The notes beneath the pieces are model-generated. The model had not been told where the DNA came from. It made no database searches and worked only from the letters and a program-made list of their open reading frames with translations. From Planococcus lenghuensis (GTDB taxonomy: Bacteria > Bacillota > Bacilli > Bacillales_A > Planococcaceae): a stretch of DNA of 64,000 bases. The position numbers and the translations under genes are program-made. The DNA lies in the NCBI RefSeq assembly GCF_001999905.1, contig NZ_CP019640.1, positions 152,501 through 216,500 of the forward strand, in the 5' to 3' direction. Shown in pieces: positions 44,607-52,234 of the stretch (the stretch's first letter is position 1; each line of letters starts with the position of its first letter).

Positions 44607-45185
44607 TCAGACCGATTCGGGAAGATGCGAGCTGTCTGGAACTGCGGAGAGCGGGGACGGGAAGGATGCGATATGGCTGTAAGCCGCCAGTGTGCCCTGC
44701 TGGACGAGCCGAAGACCGGGCGCACCGGCCAATTCTTCAGGTTTCAGAAGGCAGGAAGGCTTTGCTGTCGGGGAGAGCCCGCCTGCCTTCAGCACTTTCG
44801 CTACGAATTGCACACAAAAGAACCGGTTTTGCCGGTGGAACTGTTTTTGAAATAGAACACCGAATAAACCGAGGAAATTATAGCCGTATAAATGCTGGGC
44901 TGATTCAATTGCCTGAATCAGCTGCCGCATTTTCCGGGACTGCTCATTGGAAACAGGACAGCTGTAGATTTCGCATTCCGCCTGCTGAAAGAATGGATCA
45001 GTGAAATCCTCTTTGACAAATCCGCCGATGAATGGATTCGCCGGGCGTTTTCGCCCAAAGCTGTAGACTTCCTGCAATCCGGCGTCAAAAGCGAGAGACG
45101 TATGGCGGTAGGGGTAATCGATAAACCGCTGAATGCTCCGGGACAGCAATATGTTGGTGTTTAAAAATACAATAAAGATGTCCAT
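44607..45185 (-). CDS. Permuted papain-like (YiiX/C92-type) cysteine hydrolase
   Basis: Soluble protein of 192 aa. The likely catalytic His lies in PYRHTSLAFD, followed by the conserved YSFGRKRPANPFIGGF, and the likely nucleophile Cys in RFFCVQFVAKVLKAGG. The order His before Cys is that of circularly permuted NlpC/P60-papain enzymes. Related proteins are widespread in Firmicutes with unknown substrate, possibly an amide in lipids or peptidoglycan. The ribosome site is AAAAGGAGG. It is divergent from the AIM24 gene. The C-terminal ~25 residues look disordered and Ser/Pro-rich. Confidence 0.75.
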   Translation of the reverse strand: MDIFIVFLNTNILLSRSIQRFIDYPYRHTSLAFDAGLQEVYSFGRKRPANPFIGGFVKEDFTDPFFQQAECEIYSCPVSNEQSRKMRQLIQAIESAQHLYGYNFLGLFGVLFQKQFHRQNRFFCVQFVAKVLKAGGLSPTAKPSCLLKPEELAGAPGLRLVQQGTLAAYSHIASFPSPLSAVPDSSHLPESV

Positions 45186-45377
45186 TTGTGCCGCCTCCTT
45201 TTCTTTTTGCTATCTGACACTTTAAAGGTACATTGGATTTCAAATAAGGGATTCAGGCACAGGACCAGTTTTACCCTCAGACTTTTGGCGTAGCCTGCGA
45301 AACTTACCGGCGGGTCTGTACGTATGAATAAGGGCAGGCAAGGAACCAAATCAGGATATTGAAAGGGGACGAACAAG

Positions 45378-46076
45378 ATGGGCAAATATACAATCGAAGA
45401 ATTTGTAAAGCAGACAAAGCAGGATGAGCGGGAAAATGAGTTTTTTGAACTTGAAACACCACGGGTGCTTGAAGTGAATCTGACTGATCAGGTATGGGCA
45501 AAGACAGGATCGATGATTTCCTATACCGGACAGATTAAATTCGAACGGGAACGGCTGCTGGATCACGGCGTGGGTCAGATGTTCAAAAAAGCGCTCACCG
45601 GTGAAGGGGCATCGCTCATGAAAGCACGTGGGCAGGGCCGCCTCTATTTAGCGGACCAAGGAAAGAAAATCACGATTTTCGAATTGAATGGTGAATCCAT
45701 TACCGTCAATGGGAACGATTTACTGGCATTCGAGCCAGGCATTGAATGGGATATCCGGCTGATGAAACGGGTTGCGGGCATGATGGCGGGCGGTCTGTTC
45801 AACGTGAAACTGAGCGGAACAGGGCGCGTGGCGATCACAAGTCATTACGAACCGCTGACACTCCTGGTGAAACCCGGCGAACCGGTCATCACAGATCCGA
45901 ATGCAACCGTAGCCTGGTCAGAGAACCTGACACCGGATTTCCGGACAGATGTCAGCTTCCGGACATTCATCGGACGGGGAAGCGGCGAATCGATTCAGAT
46001 GGAATTTAAAGGGGAGGGTTTTGTTATCGTGCAGCCATTCGAAGAAGTGGTGATGACCGGAAACAGCAGTTCCTAA
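45378..46076 (+). CDS. AIM24-family protein (TIGR00266-like)
   Basis: Protein of 232 aa of the AIM24 fold, two related beta-prism halves. Typical segments are VWAKTGSMISYTGQIKFER, GRLYLADQGKKITIFEL, GNDLLAFEPGIEWDI and GRVAITSHYEPLTLLV. Bacterial members have no firmly known biochemical role. The start follows AAAGGGGACG. It is transcribed alone, away from the papain-like gene, with 192 bases between the two starts that show no further gene. Confidence 0.85.
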   Translation: MGKYTIEEFVKQTKQDERENEFFELETPRVLEVNLTDQVWAKTGSMISYTGQIKFERERLLDHGVGQMFKKALTGEGASLMKARGQGRLYLADQGKKITIFELNGESITVNGNDLLAFEPGIEWDIRLMKRVAGMMAGGLFNVKLSGTGRVAITSHYEPLTLLVKPGEPVITDPNATVAWSENLTPDFRTDVSFRTFIGRGSGESIQMEFKGEGFVIVQPFEEVVMTGNSSS

Positions 46077-46144
46077 TACACACTTTCCTGTTGACCTTGA
46101 CGCTGCATAAAGGGGTACAGTTTGCGTGACAGGAGGTGACAGGG

Positions 46145-46412
46145 ATGGAATACACCATTCAAAAGCTCAGCAGTATCGCGGGAATCAGCACCCGGACACT
46201 CTGCTATTATGATGCAATCAGACTTTTGAAGCCGGCCAGGAAAAATTCGCCAGGTTACCGGATCTATGGCCTGGCCGAAGTGGACAGCCTTCAACAGATT
46301 CTCTTTTACCGGGAGTTAGGGATGGATCTGGAGACCATCGGCCGCTTGGCCCGTTTTTGACCGGCTCACAGCATTGAAAACCCATCATCTATCCGCCACT
46401 ATACAAAGCAGT
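46145..46412 (+). pseudogene. MerR-family regulator, frameshifted and truncated
   Basis: ATG 46145 follows AGGAGGTGACAGGG and gives a complete MerR HTH (YTIQKLSSIAGISTRTLCYY..GYRIYGLAEVDSLQQILFYRELG) but a TGA at 46,358-46,360 ends it at 71 codons. In the +1 frame from 46,350 the text PVFDRLTALKTHHLSATIQ continues with the coiled-coil typical of TipA/Mta-like regulators, then stops near 46,412 before a terminator. So one frameshift plus a large 3' deletion removed the effector domain. The HTH could still be expressed, but a dimer is unlikely. Confidence 0.75.
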
Positions 46413-46416
46413 AAAA

Positions 46417-46456
46417 AACAAGGCTGATCCCATAAAAGGGATCAGCCTTGTTTCTA
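46417..46456. terminator. Bidirectional terminator between merR remnant and RsbR-like gene
   Basis: AAACAAGGCTGATCCC pairs with GGGATCAGCCTTGTTT across ATAAAA. It overlaps the 3' end of the RsbR-like gene. Confidence 0.88.
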
Positions 46457-47275
46457 TTGTTTATTGATCGCTTCAAGCGCCTGCCGGACGGTTGAAAAGC
46501 TCCGCCGGCTGGACATGCTGATGCCTTCATTGACCATTGCCTGTGCAATTTCAGGGCGGATGCCGCTGGTGACGACGCGGATTCCGAGCAAACCGAGTAC
46601 GCGATAAATGTTGGTTAAATGCCGGGCGACCAGTTCATCGATGACCAGTATGCCGGAAAAATCGGCAATCAGGCATTCGATATGCAAGTCAGCAATCTTC
46701 GGCACAACATTCCGGAATAAATGTTCTACCCGGTCTTCATCGATCAGTCCGATCAACGGAATGACAGCAACGCCTTCCTGAATGGCAACGACAGGCGCGG
46801 ACAATTCCATGATCCGGCTCTGGGAATTTCGGATGATGCGTTCGGACAGCCGTTCATAAGCCAAAATCGTTTCATTAATACTGATATCAAACATGTAATT
46901 CAGACGCCTGTTTACGAGAATAATGGCTTCCCGGGATAGCCCGAACTTGATTGCCAGTTCGTTCAATTCGTCAATGAATGCAAGGCGGGTATCAGGATAG
47001 CGGTCAATGACCACGGAAATCGGCTCTTGCTGGGCTGCCTGTGCTTCGCCGTTCCGTTTGCTCCATTCCAGCAATTCATCATGAATGCTTTCCTCCCCGC
47101 TTATGAGAGACGTCCCTAAAAAGCGGAGGAAGTCAGCGAATACTTCTTTTCCCTGCTGAACTTCTTCCTGTGAGACTTGGGCTTTGAACTTTAGCACAAT
47201 GTCATTCACCATGTTTTCTGCTAATACGTTCGCTTTCTTATGTAAATAATCGGCGACTGCAGGAATGGACTCCAT
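46454..47275 (-). CDS. RsbR-family STAS protein (stressosome paralogue)
   Basis: Protein of 273 aa. The N-terminal ~150 residues are an all-helical globin-like/RsbR N domain; the C-terminal ~110 are a STAS domain (SAPVVAIQEGVAVIPLIGLIDEDR..ECLIADFSGILVIDELVARHL). In Bacillus, RsbR paralogues with RsbS form the stressosome that holds RsbT. RsbR threonines normally sit near the GVxxID region; here the site reads DFSGILVIDE with Ser in place of Thr, and the second site around RHLTNIYRVLGLLG has Thr. An RsbT-like gene is 13 kb away. Monocistronic, minus strand. Confidence 0.82.
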   Translation of the reverse strand: MESIPAVADYLHKKANVLAENMVNDIVLKFKAQVSQEEVQQGKEVFADFLRFLGTSLISGEESIHDELLEWSKRNGEAQAAQQEPISVVIDRYPDTRLAFIDELNELAIKFGLSREAIILVNRRLNYMFDISINETILAYERLSERIIRNSQSRIMELSAPVVAIQEGVAVIPLIGLIDEDRVEHLFRNVVPKIADLHIECLIADFSGILVIDELVARHLTNIYRVLGLLGIRVVTSGIRPEIAQAMVNEGISMSSRRSFSTVRQALEAINKQ

Positions 47276-47314
47276 AATACTTCACGCTCCAGTTTCGAAT
47301 AATTACAGTTGTTT

Positions 47315-47722
47315 TTATAAATACATTTGCATGCCTGGCGCATCGGCAGGGCGTGCTTCAAATCCATATTTGTGGTAAAACGCCATTTTTCCTTTTGCAC
47401 AGGTGAGCTGAATCCATTTTATGCCATCCAGCCGGCACTGGTCCACGAGAGAGCCGAGAATGGATTTGCCAATGCCCTGTTGCTGATAATCCGGGTGCAC
47501 AATCATATCACCGATGAAGGTTTGATAGATGCCATCGGAAATCACCCGGCCGAATCCGACCAATTGTTCCCCGTCATAGGCGCATGTCATAAAATAGCTA
47601 TTGGAAATAGCGGTATGTAATTGTTCCTGTGAAAATCCGTATTTACTATTCCAGCCGGTTGTTTCATATAATTTGTAAAACGCTTCTTTACGAGGAAGAT
47701 CGTGCTGATACGACAAGTGCAT
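47315..47722 (-). CDS. GNAT-family N-acetyltransferase
   Basis: Acetyltransferase of 135 aa. The acetyl-CoA loop is VHPDYQQQGIGKSIL (Q/R-x-x-G-x-G/A), preceded by the strand FIGDMIV and followed by KMAFYHKYGFEARP. Start at 47722 is chosen because GGAAGGAGAA lies just before; the longer frame to 47,800 has none. The substrate is unknown. It is divergent from the Gfo/Idh gene. Confidence 0.88.
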   Translation of the reverse strand: MHLSYQHDLPRKEAFYKLYETTGWNSKYGFSQEQLHTAISNSYFMTCAYDGEQLVGFGRVISDGIYQTFIGDMIVHPDYQQQGIGKSILGSLVDQCRLDGIKWIQLTCAKGKMAFYHKYGFEARPADAPGMQMYL

Positions 47723-47866
47723 TATCGATTCTCCTTCCCTTTTCATTAGTAAGTATACCTGCTGCAGGCAAAATCGCCAATTCTTCCTATGCGTTTTCAA
47801 CGAAATGAAAAAGGGGATGGTACTGGTAATAAGTGCCGGTCATTGCCGGCTCTCAGGAGGTGGCTG

Positions 47867-48904
47867 ATGAAGAAACTGAAAGTGGGGATCGCGGGTCCTG
47901 GCGGTATCGCCAAAAATGCACATATACCGGGATACCAGCAGCACAGAGAGGCGGAAGTAACAGCTGTATTCAGCCGTTCTGTCGAGCGGGCTGCCGCAGC
48001 AGCCCGGAAATTCAGCATCCCACAGGCTTATAATGATTACAGCGATATGTTGAATCGGGCGGAACTTGATGCTGTCAGTATATGCGTACCGAATAAATTC
48101 CATGCAGAAATGACAATTCAAGCCTTGGAAGCAGGCTGTCATGTGTTTTGTGAAAAACCGCCGGCCATGTCGGCGGATGAAGTGCGCAAAATGCAGCAGG
48201 TTGCAGAACGAACAGGAAAAGTACTGACGTTCAATCTGCATAACCGGCACAGTCGGGAAGTTCAGGCTATTCGTTCATGTGGCGCGGCCGGTGAGCTCGG
48301 ACATATCTATGCTGCTCGTGTTCATGCGTTGAGGCGGCGGGGAATCCCCGGCTGGGGCGTCTTTACCGATAAGGAGTTGCAGGGAGGCGGACCGCTGATC
48401 GATATCGGCGTACATATGCTGGACACTGCGCTCTATTTGATGGATTATCCGGAGCCTGATACAGTACTGGCCGTCTCGCATCAGCAAATCGGCCCCCGGA
48501 CCGACGCCGGATTGATGGGACAATGGAATCCGGCGACTTTTTCTGTGGAAGATGCGCTGATGGGACTGATCCGGTTCAAGGACGGTCAGTCGCTCGTGAT
48601 TGAAACTTCTTTCGCGCTCAATATGGAACAGGCAGAACAGACGCAAGTGGAATTATTCGGTGACCGGGGAGGAGCGGCGGTGTTCCCCCCGCGGCTGTTC
48701 CAGGATAAAGCCGGTCAGCCTTCAAATACGGAATTTCCGTTTCTGAAAAATGGCAATATGTCCGAGCGATCGGTTGCTGATTTTGTAGAAAGCTGTTTTG
48801 GCAGAAAGGAGCCGCTCGTTAAAGTGGAGGAAGCTGTCCGGCTGCAGCAGTTGATTGATGCGCTTTATCAATCAGCAGACTGTGGAAAGGCGATCAGTAT
48901 TTGA
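47867..48904 (+). CDS. Gfo/Idh/MocA-family NAD(P)-dependent oxidoreductase
   Basis: Sugar-type dehydrogenase of 345 aa. The N-terminal Rossmann motif is GIAGPGGIAKNAHIPGY; EKPPAMSADEV holds the conserved Lys of the EKP motif; GGGPLIDIGVHMLDTALYL carries the catalytic Asp and His (DxGxH). The C-terminal domain is the usual beta-sheet substrate domain. Start ATG 47867 follows AGGAGG; the longer frame from 47,789 is rejected. The substrate, likely a sugar or cyclitol, is not predictable. It is 39 bases before the protease gene with no terminator between. Confidence 0.9.
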   Translation: MKKLKVGIAGPGGIAKNAHIPGYQQHREAEVTAVFSRSVERAAAAARKFSIPQAYNDYSDMLNRAELDAVSICVPNKFHAEMTIQALEAGCHVFCEKPPAMSADEVRKMQQVAERTGKVLTFNLHNRHSREVQAIRSCGAAGELGHIYAARVHALRRRGIPGWGVFTDKELQGGGPLIDIGVHMLDTALYLMDYPEPDTVLAVSHQQIGPRTDAGLMGQWNPATFSVEDALMGLIRFKDGQSLVIETSFALNMEQAEQTQVELFGDRGGAAVFPPRLFQDKAGQPSNTEFPFLKNGNMSERSVADFVESCFGRKEPLVKVEEAVRLQQLIDALYQSADCGKAISI

Positions 48905-48943
48905 CGGAAGGCCGGAAAAATGAAGAAGAGGAGAGATGAATCT

Positions 48944-49939
48944 ATGAATAATATTCATTTAATCCCGTACCGGGTGGAGGCGGTTACGGAAGAAATCGTC
49001 CGGATACCTGAGGGCGTGAAAATGATTCAGGCTCCTGAGGCATGGGATGAAGCAGATATGGGAGCAGGGAATGTAATCGCTATATTGGATACAGGCTGTC
49101 AGCGGGATCATCCTGATTTGGCAGACCGGATCATCGGCGGCCGGAACTTTACTGCTGATTTTGATGAGGATGAAACGAATTTTGAGGACAATAACGGTCA
49201 CGGAACCCATGTTGCAGGCACAGCGGCTGCTTCTTATCTGGAAAGCGGAATTGCAGGTGTTGCTCCGCGAGCCAGCCTGCTGATTGTCAAAGTGCTGAAC
49301 GGAGAAGGCAGCGGCGACTATGCCGGCATCATTGGCGGTATCCATTATGCCATTGACTGGGAGGGGCCAAACGGCGAGAAGACGAGTGTCATCTCCATGT
49401 CACTTGGTGGCCCGGAAGATGTGCCGGAACTTTATGCAGCTGTAAAACGGGCAGTCGATGCCGGGATTCCGGTGGTCTGTGCTGCAGGCAATGAAGGGGA
49501 TGCCAGTCCTGCGACCGATGAATTCGCCTATCCAGGTGCTTACAATGAAGTGATTCAAGTGGGTGCGGTCGATTATAAACGCAGTATTGCTGAATTCAGC
49601 AATACGAACGATGCCATCGATCTTGTAGCACCTGGTGTCAAAATTTACTCCACTTACCCGGGTAGCCAATATGCCAGCCTATCTGGGACATCCATGGCGA
49701 CTCCGCATATTTCGGGCGCACTTGCGCTGATTAAAAATATTGCAGAGTATGAATTTGGCCGACAGCTTTCAGAAGATGAGCTGTATGCGCAGCTTGTGCG
49801 CCGTACAGTGCCGCTTGGCTATCCGAAGTCAGCGGAAGGAAACGGACTGTTGGCGCTCGATATCCTCCGTAAATTCGAGCAATTATTCAAGTTGTTTAAT
49901 TCATCATTCGGACCCGACACGGAAAGGGCGGGACGATAA
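48944..49939 (+). CDS. Intracellular subtilisin-like serine protease (ISP, LIPY type)
   Basis: S8-family protease of 331 aa without a signal peptide. The short N-terminal extension contains LIPY (6-9), the motif that blocks the active site in Bacillus intracellular proteases until it is cut off. The triad is complete: AILDTGCQRDHPDL (Asp), NGHGTHVAG (His) and SGTSMATPHISG (Ser), with the oxyanion Asn in CAAGNEG. The length fits IspA (~320). Start ATG 48944 follows GAGGAGAG. It presumably turns over cytoplasmic proteins in stationary phase. An intracellular-proteinase-inhibitor fold occurs as a lipoprotein at 26,779-27,303. Confidence 0.93.
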   Translation: MNNIHLIPYRVEAVTEEIVRIPEGVKMIQAPEAWDEADMGAGNVIAILDTGCQRDHPDLADRIIGGRNFTADFDEDETNFEDNNGHGTHVAGTAAASYLESGIAGVAPRASLLIVKVLNGEGSGDYAGIIGGIHYAIDWEGPNGEKTSVISMSLGGPEDVPELYAAVKRAVDAGIPVVCAAGNEGDASPATDEFAYPGAYNEVIQVGAVDYKRSIAEFSNTNDAIDLVAPGVKIYSTYPGSQYASLSGTSMATPHISGALALIKNIAEYEFGRQLSEDELYAQLVRRTVPLGYPKSAEGNGLLALDILRKFEQLFKLFNSSFGPDTERAGR

Positions 49940-49944
49940 GCCAC

Positions 49945-50070
49945 ATGACAATCGGCCCGAAAAATAACATTGATATTGCTGAAATTGGCATCGAAAAGTA
50001 TTTAAAGAGCAAAGGATGCGAGTTGGAACAGATTGCAGTCGGAAAATCAATGGCAGCCCTGCGTGATTGA
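49945..50070 (+). CDS. Possible 41-residue protein between ISP and glucose dehydrogenase
   Basis: ATG 49945 to TGA 50070 encodes MTIGPKNNIDIAEIGIEKYL and a short helical rest. It starts five bases after the protease stop; a GGGCGGGA run lies upstream but is poorly spaced. Composition looks coding-like. I do not recognise it; it could be a small protein translated by coupling, or chance. Confidence 0.3.
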   Translation: MTIGPKNNIDIAEIGIEKYLKSKGCELEQIAVGKSMAALRD

Positions 50071-50095
50071 TCTATTCTATAAGAGGAGTGATTGT

Positions 50096-50872
50096 ATGTA
50101 TCCGAATCTTGAAGGGAAAACCGCAATTGTGACAGGCTCATCAAAAGGAATCGGAAAAGGTATTGCCGAGCGCTTCGGCAACGAGAAGATGAATGTTGTT
50201 GTCGATTATCTGACAGATCCTGATGGAGCAAGCGATACGGCAGAAACGATCAGACAAAACGGCGGGCAGGCAGTGACAGTCCAGGCGGATGTCTCGAAAG
50301 AGGCGGATATCCGGAAACTGATCGATACGGCAGTCAGTGAATTTGGTTCACTCGATGTTCTTGTCAATAACGCTGGCTTCAGTGAAAGTGAACCATCCAA
50401 AGAACTGGACCTGGAAACATGGCAGCGGGTGCTGGATGTCAATTTGACCGGTGCATTTATCGCAAGCCGGGAAGCGCTGAAATACATGACGGAGCACGAG
50501 GTGAAAGGATCGATCATCAATATATCAAGTGTTCACCAAGTGATGCCGATGATTGAGAATGTCCATTACGGCGTGACGAAAGCAGGCATCAAAATGCTGA
50601 CGGAAACACTTGCTATTGAGTATGCGGCACAAGGAATCCGGGTCAATGCTATTGCGCCGGGTGCCATCAATACACCCGGAAATCCGATTTTTGAAAAAAG
50701 TGAAGAACAGCAGCAAAAAATGCTTGATAAAATCCCCATGCGGGAGATCGGCCGGCCGGAACAAATGGCAGCGGTCGCAGCTTGGCTCGCTTCCTCAGAA
50801 GCGGATTATGTGACCGGTGCCACCTTATTCGCTGATGGCGGCATGACGCTGTATCCATCCCAATTAAAATGA
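50096..50872 (+). CDS. gdh: Glucose 1-dehydrogenase, SDR family
   Basis: Oxidises beta-D-glucose to gluconolactone with NAD(P)+. It is 258 aa, close to the 261 aa of Bacillus enzymes. Motifs: TGSSKGIGKG (cofactor), NNAGFSE, NISSVHQVMP with the catalytic Ser, HYGVTKAG (Tyr, Lys), and the C-terminal ADGGMTLYPSQ that is typical of this enzyme and not of generic SDRs. GVNN-type NAPGAINTP is present as AIAPGAINTP. The start follows AAGAGGAG. It is transcribed after the protease with a terminator behind. Confidence 0.88.
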   Translation: MYPNLEGKTAIVTGSSKGIGKGIAERFGNEKMNVVVDYLTDPDGASDTAETIRQNGGQAVTVQADVSKEADIRKLIDTAVSEFGSLDVLVNNAGFSESEPSKELDLETWQRVLDVNLTGAFIASREALKYMTEHEVKGSIINISSVHQVMPMIENVHYGVTKAGIKMLTETLAIEYAAQGIRVNAIAPGAINTPGNPIFEKSEEQQQKMLDKIPMREIGRPEQMAAVAAWLASSEADYVTGATLFADGGMTLYPSQLK

Positions 50873-50878
50873 TGACTG

Positions 50879-50918
50879 AAGCGTTTCAGCTTAAAAGCTG
50901 AACGCTTTTTTAATTTTT
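50879..50918 (+). terminator. Terminator of glucose dehydrogenase gene
   Basis: AAGCGTTTCAGC pairs with GCTGAACGCTT across TTAAAA (one bulge), then T6. Confidence 0.88.
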
Positions 50919-51022
50919 CGGAGGATACGAACGATCATGCGGAAAAATGACAAAGCATGATACTCAGTAATGCGGTATAATCGAACCGAATATTTAGTTT
51001 TCAGAAAGGTCGGGTAATTCAC

Positions 51023-51141
51023 TCCTGGCATGTATAACTGCATCTCCGCTCATTGCAGGTCCGGTTTATCCGATTATGTTTGCCGGCGGAATGACGGTCA
51101 TCGGAATGCTGATGGATAGCTTAGAACAACGTTATGGATAG
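51023..51141 (+). pseudogene. C-terminal remnant of a small membrane protein
   Basis: An open frame ending at TAG 51,141 encodes LACITASPLIAGPVYPIMFA and GGMTVIGMLMDSLEQRYG, a hydrophobic segment with an ordered tail, but has no start codon with a ribosome site; the frame is closed upstream by TAG near 50,993. It may be a 5'-deleted gene. Family not recognised. The remainder of 50,919-51,156 shows nothing else. Confidence 0.35.
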
Positions 51142-51156
51142 AAAGGAGGTTGTGCA

Positions 51157-51528
51157 ATGTTCATTCAGCAGCCATTTGATGAGTTTCTGGGGTTTCAGTA
51201 TGAACGGACCGAAACGGGGGAGGTGACGGTGACGCTTCCAGTAAAACCGCTGCACGTCAACAGTGCGGGGGTCGTGCATGGCGGTATCATTTCAACACTT
51301 GCAGATGTGGCGTTAAGCAATACGATGAAGCCGGACATGAACGGGAAGCAGACGTCCGTCACGCTCGATTTGAATGTCACTTTTTTAAAAGGGGCAAAAA
51401 GTGATCAGTTGATTGCCTATGCTGAAATTATTAAAGCCGGAAAAACGCTGACACACGCGGAATGCCGGATTACAGACGCGGCCGGTGTACTCGTAGCAAA
51501 AGCGAAAGGAATCTTTTTCAATACATAA
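51157..51528 (+). CDS. PaaI-type hotdog-fold thioesterase
   Basis: Acyl-CoA thioesterase family protein of 123 aa with the single hotdog fold. The helix motif NSAGVVHGGIISTLADVALS contains HGG and the catalytic-region Asp. Substrates of the group range from phenylacetyl-CoA to long-chain acyl-CoA; the specific one is unknown. GAAAGGAGG precedes the start. A GNAT gene follows after 23 bases, and a fatty-acid peroxygenase gene lies beyond it, so a link to fatty-acid metabolism is possible. Confidence 0.9.
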   Translation: MFIQQPFDEFLGFQYERTETGEVTVTLPVKPLHVNSAGVVHGGIISTLADVALSNTMKPDMNGKQTSVTLDLNVTFLKGAKSDQLIAYAEIIKAGKTLTHAECRITDAAGVLVAKAKGIFFNT

Positions 51529-51551
51529 TGATCGAAGGGGAAACATAGCCA

Positions 51552-52124
51552 ATGACGACAATACCAACAATTCCGAAAGAACTGGAGACAGAGCGACTTG
51601 TTCTTCGCATGCCGAAACCGGGTGACGGAGCCGTGGTAAATGCGGCGATCCGGGCATCGATCAATGAATTAAAATCATGGATGCCGTTTGCGCAAACAGT
51701 CCCGACCGTGGAAGAAACAGAAATCAATACGGTTGAAGCGCATCTGAATTTCCTGAAGAAAACTGTTCTCCGTTATCTGATTTTTGATAAAGAAACCGGC
51801 CAGTTCATCGGCTCTACCGGGTTCCATAATATCGATTGGGAAGTGCCGAAACTCGAAATCGGCTATTGGTTGGATACGCGTGCAAGTGGTCGGGGATATG
51901 TAACAGAAGCAGTGCAGCGGCTGACGCAATTGGCGCTTGACGGGTTTTGCTGTAAACGTGTGGAAATCCAGTGCGAAGTGGAGAACACTGCAAGCCGGAA
52001 AGTAGCGGAGAAAGCCGGTTTTCAGCTGGAGGGCATATTGCGGAACGATGAATTATCAGCGGATGGAGAACGAATTACAGATACATGCATCTATGCGGTC
52101 GTTGCAGACAGGAACTCATACTAG
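51552..52124 (+). CDS. RimJ/RimL-type GNAT acetyltransferase
   Basis: N-acetyltransferase of 190 aa. It opens with LETERLVLRMPKPGD, as in ribosomal-protein acetyltransferases, and carries the acetyl-CoA region LEIGYWLDTRASGRGYVTEA and the C-terminal ENTASRKVAEKAGFQLEG. Members acetylate N-termini, or sometimes antibiotics or free amino acids; the substrate is unknown. The ribosome site is AAGGGG. A terminator overlaps the stop. Confidence 0.9.
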   Translation: MTTIPTIPKELETERLVLRMPKPGDGAVVNAAIRASINELKSWMPFAQTVPTVEETEINTVEAHLNFLKKTVLRYLIFDKETGQFIGSTGFHNIDWEVPKLEIGYWLDTRASGRGYVTEAVQRLTQLALDGFCCKRVEIQCEVENTASRKVAEKAGFQLEGILRNDELSADGERITDTCIYAVVADRNSY

Positions 52125-52137
52125 AGTTCCTGTTTTT
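52108..52137 (+). terminator. Terminator after thioesterase-GNAT unit
   Basis: ACAGGAACTC pairs with GAGTTCCTGT across ATACTA, followed by T4-5. The stem begins within the last codons of the GNAT gene. Confidence 0.85.
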
Positions 52138-52234
52138 ACGTTGCTGCAAACCTGATAATATCTTGTCCTACGTTTGCTTGTGGCATTTTTAGGGAAAATC
52201 AGAAAAATAACAAAAATCGAAGGAGCTGAGCCGG

